DNA from: RZYP01 sp050256135
GTDB taxonomy: Bacteria > Bacillota > Negativicutes > Acidaminococcales > Acidaminococcaceae
NCBI GenBank assembly: GCA_050256135.1
Contig: JBFWIF010000090.1
Location: 1 to 8,810, forward strand
DNA: 8,810 bases
Direction of reading: 5' to 3'
Shown here: piece after piece, positions 6,107-8,810 of the stretch
Layout: each line of letters begins with the position of its first letter
Position numbering within the stretch: the first letter of the stretch is position 1
Made by a program: the position numbers and the translations under genes
Notes under the pieces: generated by a model
Databases searched by the model: none
What the model was told of the DNA's origin: nothing
What the model saw: the letters and a program-made list of their open reading frames with translations, nothing else

Positions 6107-7582
6107 TTATTTTTTAAAATTTTTTATGATATCACCAAGAGTTTCGATGCCTTTGGCTAAGTCTTCCTTGTTAGCGTAGGCGAAAGATAGGCGAATATTT
6201 TTGTTCTCTTTGTAATCGTAGACGCTGCCGGGATTCAGCAGGATATTTTTGCTGAGTGCTTCCTGAAACAGTTTATCACTGGAAATTTTACTGTTGACAC
6301 GTAACCAGATATAAAGGCCTCCATTCGGTATATCCCAAACAGCAATGTCACTGAAATTCTTATTTAATGCTTCCAAGGCAATATCGCGACGTTCTTTTAA
6401 CTGGAGGCGCAGCTTGCTTAAATACTCATCATAGGCACCGCTGCCAAATATTTCTGTCAGTGCCCACTGTGATAGGGAACTTGCGCCATAGTCCATCTGC
6501 ATCTTGACATCAGCCAGCCTGTTAACGACTGATTCCGGTCCCACGAGCCAGCCGACACGGAAGCCTGGGGCAAGTGTTTTCGAAATCGTGCCTGTGTAGA
6601 GCACTACACCGCTGTCATCAAGCGCTTTGATTGGCAGCGGTGGGTTGTAACCGTCGAAATATAGTTCTCCGTAGGCATCATCTTCCAAAATTGGCAGCCG
6701 ATGCTTACTGCAGAAATCAAATACTTCTCTTCGCCTTTCCGCAGTCATGACTAAGGTGGTGGGGTTCTGATAGGTAGGTATCGTATAGAGGAGAGAGCCG
6801 TTAGGAATTTTGCCAATCTTCCAGGGTACGAGACCGTTTTTATCCATGGCAACGCCGGTAAAACTGATGCCGGCAGATTGAAATACCTGCAATGACTTCA
6901 GATAAGTAGGTGTTTCTGTATAAACCTGTGCACCAGGTTTCAGCATACCGACAGAAATTAGCTGTAAGGCTTGTAAGGAACCAGACGTAATCAGAATGTT
7001 GGAAGACTTTACGTTGATACCACGTGACGCTAACCTTTGCACAAGGCTTTCTCGCAATTCTGCTAAGCCTCTGGCTTCTAAATAATTTAATGACGATATT
7101 TTGGCAGGCAATGCTTTGAACACTTCTGCCAGCATGCTTTGAGGAAAAAGCTGAGGTGATAATTCACCTGTACCTAGACGAATGAAGTTTTTATCAAATT
7201 CCAGTTTATTAATTAATTGGATAGTAGGCAAATTCGGTTTGAAAGGTCCGGCCGCAATATATTTGTTCCAGTCGGGCGGTGACGACATCAGAAGTGACCA
7301 GGTGTTGCAGGCAATTTTGGTGCCGCCACCGTAATCGGCATCAATGATACCATAAGATTTCAAAGTTTCCATGGCGTTAATGATAGTACTTCTGTTGACC
7401 CCGAAAAGTTTCGCCATTTCTCTCTGGGGCGGTAGTTTGCTGCCGACAACCCAGTCTCCGCTTGCTACTTTGGCACTGATATAATCAACAATCTGCTTGT
7501 GCAAAGTTTTTTTTGCTTTAAGATTCGGCTGCCAGGTAATGTTAACCAATTTAGCAGTATTGTTGTTTGCCTGCTTTTCCAT
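6107..7582 (-). CDS. MocR-type transcriptional regulator (GntR winged helix fused to PLP aminotransferase-like domain)
   Basis: The 491 aa show the full MocR architecture. A GntR winged helix spans about 25-92 (HKQIVDYI, GSKLPPQREMAKLFGVNRSTI, GGGTKI). After a linker, a fold-type I aminotransferase-like domain covers about 130-491. The PLP-site residues are intact: N273 (YQNP), D301 and Y304 (EDDAYGE), Schiff-base lysine K335 (TISKTLAPGFRVGW), R342, and the carboxylate-binding R464 (NIRLSFA). Known MocR proteins (GabR, PdxR, TauR) use bound PLP plus an amino compound to switch DNA binding, often activating a divergent gene and repressing their own. The start is fixed by GAGGTGA on the minus strand (7590-7596), 7 bases upstream. 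The divergent LysE-family exporter and the repeats between them suggest it controls export of an amino acid. Residual aminotransferase activity cannot be excluded. The effector is unknown, so I give no gene symbol. Confidence 0.9.
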   Translation of the reverse strand: MEKQANNNTAKLVNITWQPNLKAKKTLHKQIVDYISAKVASGDWVVGSKLPPQREMAKLFGVNRSTIINAMETLKSYGIIDADYGGGTKIACNTWSLLMSSPPDWNKYIAAGPFKPNLPTIQLINKLEFDKNFIRLGTGELSPQLFPQSMLAEVFKALPAKISSLNYLEARGLAELRESLVQRLASRGINVKSSNILITSGSLQALQLISVGMLKPGAQVYTETPTYLKSLQVFQSAGISFTGVAMDKNGLVPWKIGKIPNGSLLYTIPTYQNPTTLVMTAERRREVFDFCSKHRLPILEDDAYGELYFDGYNPPLPIKALDDSGVVLYTGTISKTLAPGFRVGWLVGPESVVNRLADVKMQMDYGASSLSQWALTEIFGSGAYDEYLSKLRLQLKERRDIALEALNKNFSDIAVWDIPNGGLYIWLRVNSKISSDKLFQEALSKNILLNPGSVYDYKENKNIRLSFAYANKEDLAKGIETLGDIIKNFKK

Positions 7583-7607
7583 AATTTAGTCACCTCTTTG
7601 TAAGATA

Positions 7608-7636
7608 ACAATACATTTGGCTGGCTAAAAAGTCAA
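7608..7636 (-). promoter_or_regulatory. Predicted promoter of the MocR gene
   Basis: On the minus strand, TTGACT (7636-7631) and TATTGT (7613-7608) are 17 bases apart. These match 5/6 and 4/6 of the SigA consensus. The first TTGGCTGG repeat (7617-7624) lies inside the spacer, so binding there would be expected to block this promoter. Confidence 0.6.
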
Positions 7637-7700
7637 TGCTTGGCTGGTTACAATAGCAAAAACCTAGATTATAATTGCTTTACTACATAAATTTGGCTGG
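7617..7700 (+). repeat. Three direct repeats TTGGCTGG, candidate MocR operator
   Basis: Identical octamers occur at 7617-7624, 7640-7647 and 7693-7700, all in the same orientation. The first and third extend to ATTTGGCTGGC. Starts are 23 and 53 bases apart; 53 bases is close to five helical turns. Direct repeats of this kind are the usual binding pattern of MocR regulators. Copy 1 falls in the regulator's promoter spacer, copy 2 abuts the exporter's -35, and copy 3 is in the exporter's leader next to its ribosome binding site. The repeats are seen directly; binding is inferred. Confidence 0.75.
7647..7675 (+). promoter_or_regulatory. Predicted activator-dependent promoter of the LysE-family exporter
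   Basis: A perfect TATAAT (7670-7675) is preceded at 17 bases by a poor -35, GTTACA (7647-7652, 4/6). A weak -35 directly overlapped by a repeat, with a second repeat 23 bases upstream, is the layout expected for class II activation. Transcription would start near 7682, about 36 bases before the start codon. Confidence 0.65.
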
Positions 7701-7717
7701 CATAAAGGAGAAGGAAA

Positions 7718-8332
7718 ATGATGTTTTTTTGGCAAGGTTTGACGATAGGACTAGTTTCTGTCGCACCGATAGGAATTCAAAATTTATTTGTAATTAATAC
7801 AGCGCTTACACAATCACGTCTGAAGGTTTATCTGACGGTTCTGATCGTCACTTTATTTGACATAAGTCTTGCGGTGGGCTGTTTCTTTGGCATGGGTGCA
7901 CTTATTACAACCTCCAAGACAGCTGAACTAGTCATATTGTTGACTGGTAGTTTGCTTGTAACTTGGATAGGAATTGGACTTTTGAGAAGTCAAGGAGACA
8001 TGAATTTTGATGAAAGTGTTGATGTGCCGCTGTCGAAAGTTATAGCCACTGCCTGTCTTGTAACTTGGTTTAATCCACAGGCTCTGATAGACGGTGCCGT
8101 AATGCTCGGTGCTTTTAAAGCCTCATTGCCGCCGGGTCAGGATATGCCCTTTATCTTAGGGGTAGCAGCCGCTTCAGCATTGTGGTTCCTGACGATATCT
8201 ACTATTATTCTGTTATTCAGCGCTAAGATTACCGCTGCGACTCTGCGCAAAATCAATGTTATCTGCGGAATCATAGTTATTTTTTATGGTTTAAAGTTGG
8301 GGCATCATTTTGTAAAACTGCTTGGAGAATAG
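7718..8332 (+). CDS. LysE/ArgO-family amino acid exporter
   Basis: This 204-aa integral membrane protein has about six hydrophobic segments (roughly 5-26, 37-60, 69-89, 106-132, 146-171, 179-199), the normal size and topology of the LysE superfamily. Motifs resemble E. coli ArgO: APIGIQNLFVIN (16-27, ArgO has PLGPQNAFVMN), VTWFNPQALIDGAVMLG (114-130, ArgO VTWLNPHVYLD) and ASALWF. These point to the LysE/ArgO branch, exporters of basic amino acids such as lysine or arginine, rather than RhtB. The substrate remains inferred. Of two adjacent ATG codons, the first is chosen because AAAGGAG (7704-7710) is 7 bases upstream. It is transcribed divergently from the MocR regulator and probably controlled by it. 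It ends 33 bases from the convergent next gene, with no clear terminator between. Confidence 0.88.
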   Translation: MMFFWQGLTIGLVSVAPIGIQNLFVINTALTQSRLKVYLTVLIVTLFDISLAVGCFFGMGALITTSKTAELVILLTGSLLVTWIGIGLLRSQGDMNFDESVDVPLSKVIATACLVTWFNPQALIDGAVMLGAFKASLPPGQDMPFILGVAAASALWFLTISTIILLFSAKITAATLRKINVICGIIVIFYGLKLGHHFVKLLGE

Positions 8333-8365
8333 GAATAATTATTACTGTATAGGTAAACTTATAGC

Positions 8366-8810
8366 TCATTTGGCTGCAAGTATTTCGCTAAAATATTGAT
8401 TTGAGCTTTCAATATATATTTCGTCTGGCAAAAATTTTTGCGCCAGAGCCTTTTCTGTTTCTGCCGAAAGTGCCTGATGCGAGACAATTTCACTGCCTGC
8501 TTTTCTAAGATGTTGCAGATAAGATTTCACCTGCGGCAGATCTGCTGCCAGCAATCCACCCTGAGATGCGTAAATTTCTGCTAATAACTCAGTTTGCATA
8601 TTCAGTGCAAAACGCCGTGCCCAAAGTGATAAAGCTTGAAAATGCGAACGTTCAGGGAATCCGCAATTTGATATTACCAGTAGCTGTGGGGTTTTTTCCT
8701 GAGGATTTTGTATATGACGTGATTCTCCATTTTTGGTTTTGCCAAAGTGGGGATTGCCTTTGACAAGCAAACGTTCTAAAAATACTTTTAGCATGCTGGA
8801 AACAGTATCA
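8366..8810 (-). CDS. Flavodoxin-like NAD(P)H-dependent oxidoreductase, C-terminal part (N-terminus beyond right edge)
   Basis: The minus-strand frame is open from the right edge to the TGA at 8366-8368, showing about 147 residues. The visible part starts DTVSSMLKVFLERLL, which matches the segment after the second FMN-binding loop of NADPH-dependent FMN reductase/WrbA-like proteins (usually VDxMxxxLKxFxDR). The block LLVISNCGFPERSHFQ and the C-terminal FLPDEIYIESSNQY recur in one group of flavodoxin-family oxidoreductases often found in anaerobes. An internal ATG at 8792-8794 is not the real start, because recognisable family sequence continues upstream of it. The N-terminal FMN-phosphate loop lies outside the window. 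The electron acceptor and role are unknown. The gene is convergent with the exporter and shows no link to its regulation. Confidence 0.75.
   Translation of the reverse strand, partial: DTVSSMLKVFLERLLVKGNPHFGKTKNGESRHIQNPQEKTPQLLVISNCGFPERSHFQALSLWARRFALNMQTELLAEIYASQGGLLAADLPQVKSYLQHLRKAGSEIVSHQALSAETEKALAQKFLPDEIYIESSNQYFSEILAAK

Noticed and set aside
8334..8343. Palindrome AATAATTATT between the exporter and flavodoxin genes as a terminator
   Set aside because: It is all A/T, has no loop and no U-tract, so it would not form a stable terminator hairpin.

Overview
The window looks like an ordinary chromosomal housekeeping segment of a low-to-mid-GC Firmicute. The evidence is SigA-type promoters (TTGACA-17-TATAAT), strong AGGAGG-type ribosome binding sites, a PerR-type Fur regulator and the block walJ-htrA-rlmH. 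A Clostridia or Negativicutes member is my best guess, but nothing seen here decides the class. I see no insertion sequence, phage gene, CRISPR array, tRNA or rRNA.

Layout, left to right. (1) 1-2055, minus strand: tex, an RNA-binding transcription accessory protein, with its C-terminus cut by the left edge. (2) 2056-2464: a 409-base divergent non-coding region. It holds an AT-rich inverted repeat near tex, a GC-rich island that folds by eye into a hairpin of about 95 nt, and a consensus promoter plus a Per-box-like site for the next gene. (3) 2465-2890, plus: a PerR-like peroxide/metal regulator with its own terminator. (4) 3004-6034, plus: a compact operon deoC-walJ-htrA-rlmH. It is driven by an extended -10 promoter and closed by a hairpin at 6058-6087 that probably also serves the convergent gene. 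(5) 6107-7582, minus: a full-length MocR-type regulator (GntR winged helix plus PLP aminotransferase domain). It is divergent from (6) 7718-8332, plus: a LysE/ArgO-family amino acid exporter. Their 135-base intergenic region carries three copies of TTGGCTGG arranged over two overlapping divergent promoters. (7) 8366-8810, minus: the C-terminal part of a flavodoxin-like NAD(P)H-dependent oxidoreductase, cut by the right edge.

How the genes work together. deoC overlaps walJ by ATGA, and walJ, htrA and rlmH follow within 23 and 3 bases, so deoxyribose-phosphate catabolism is transcriptionally tied to the envelope/ribosome set that in Bacillus accompanies the walRK two-component system; walRK itself is not in the window. 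The MocR regulator and LysE exporter appear to form a self-contained sensing and export switch. The regulator should bind the repeats, turn the exporter on and limit its own synthesis, with an amino compound or amino acid acting through the PLP cofactor.

The least explained parts are the GC-rich hairpin upstream of perR/tex, the triple-repeat operator, and a possible lipoprotein form of HtrA. No clearly new multi-gene system is present.
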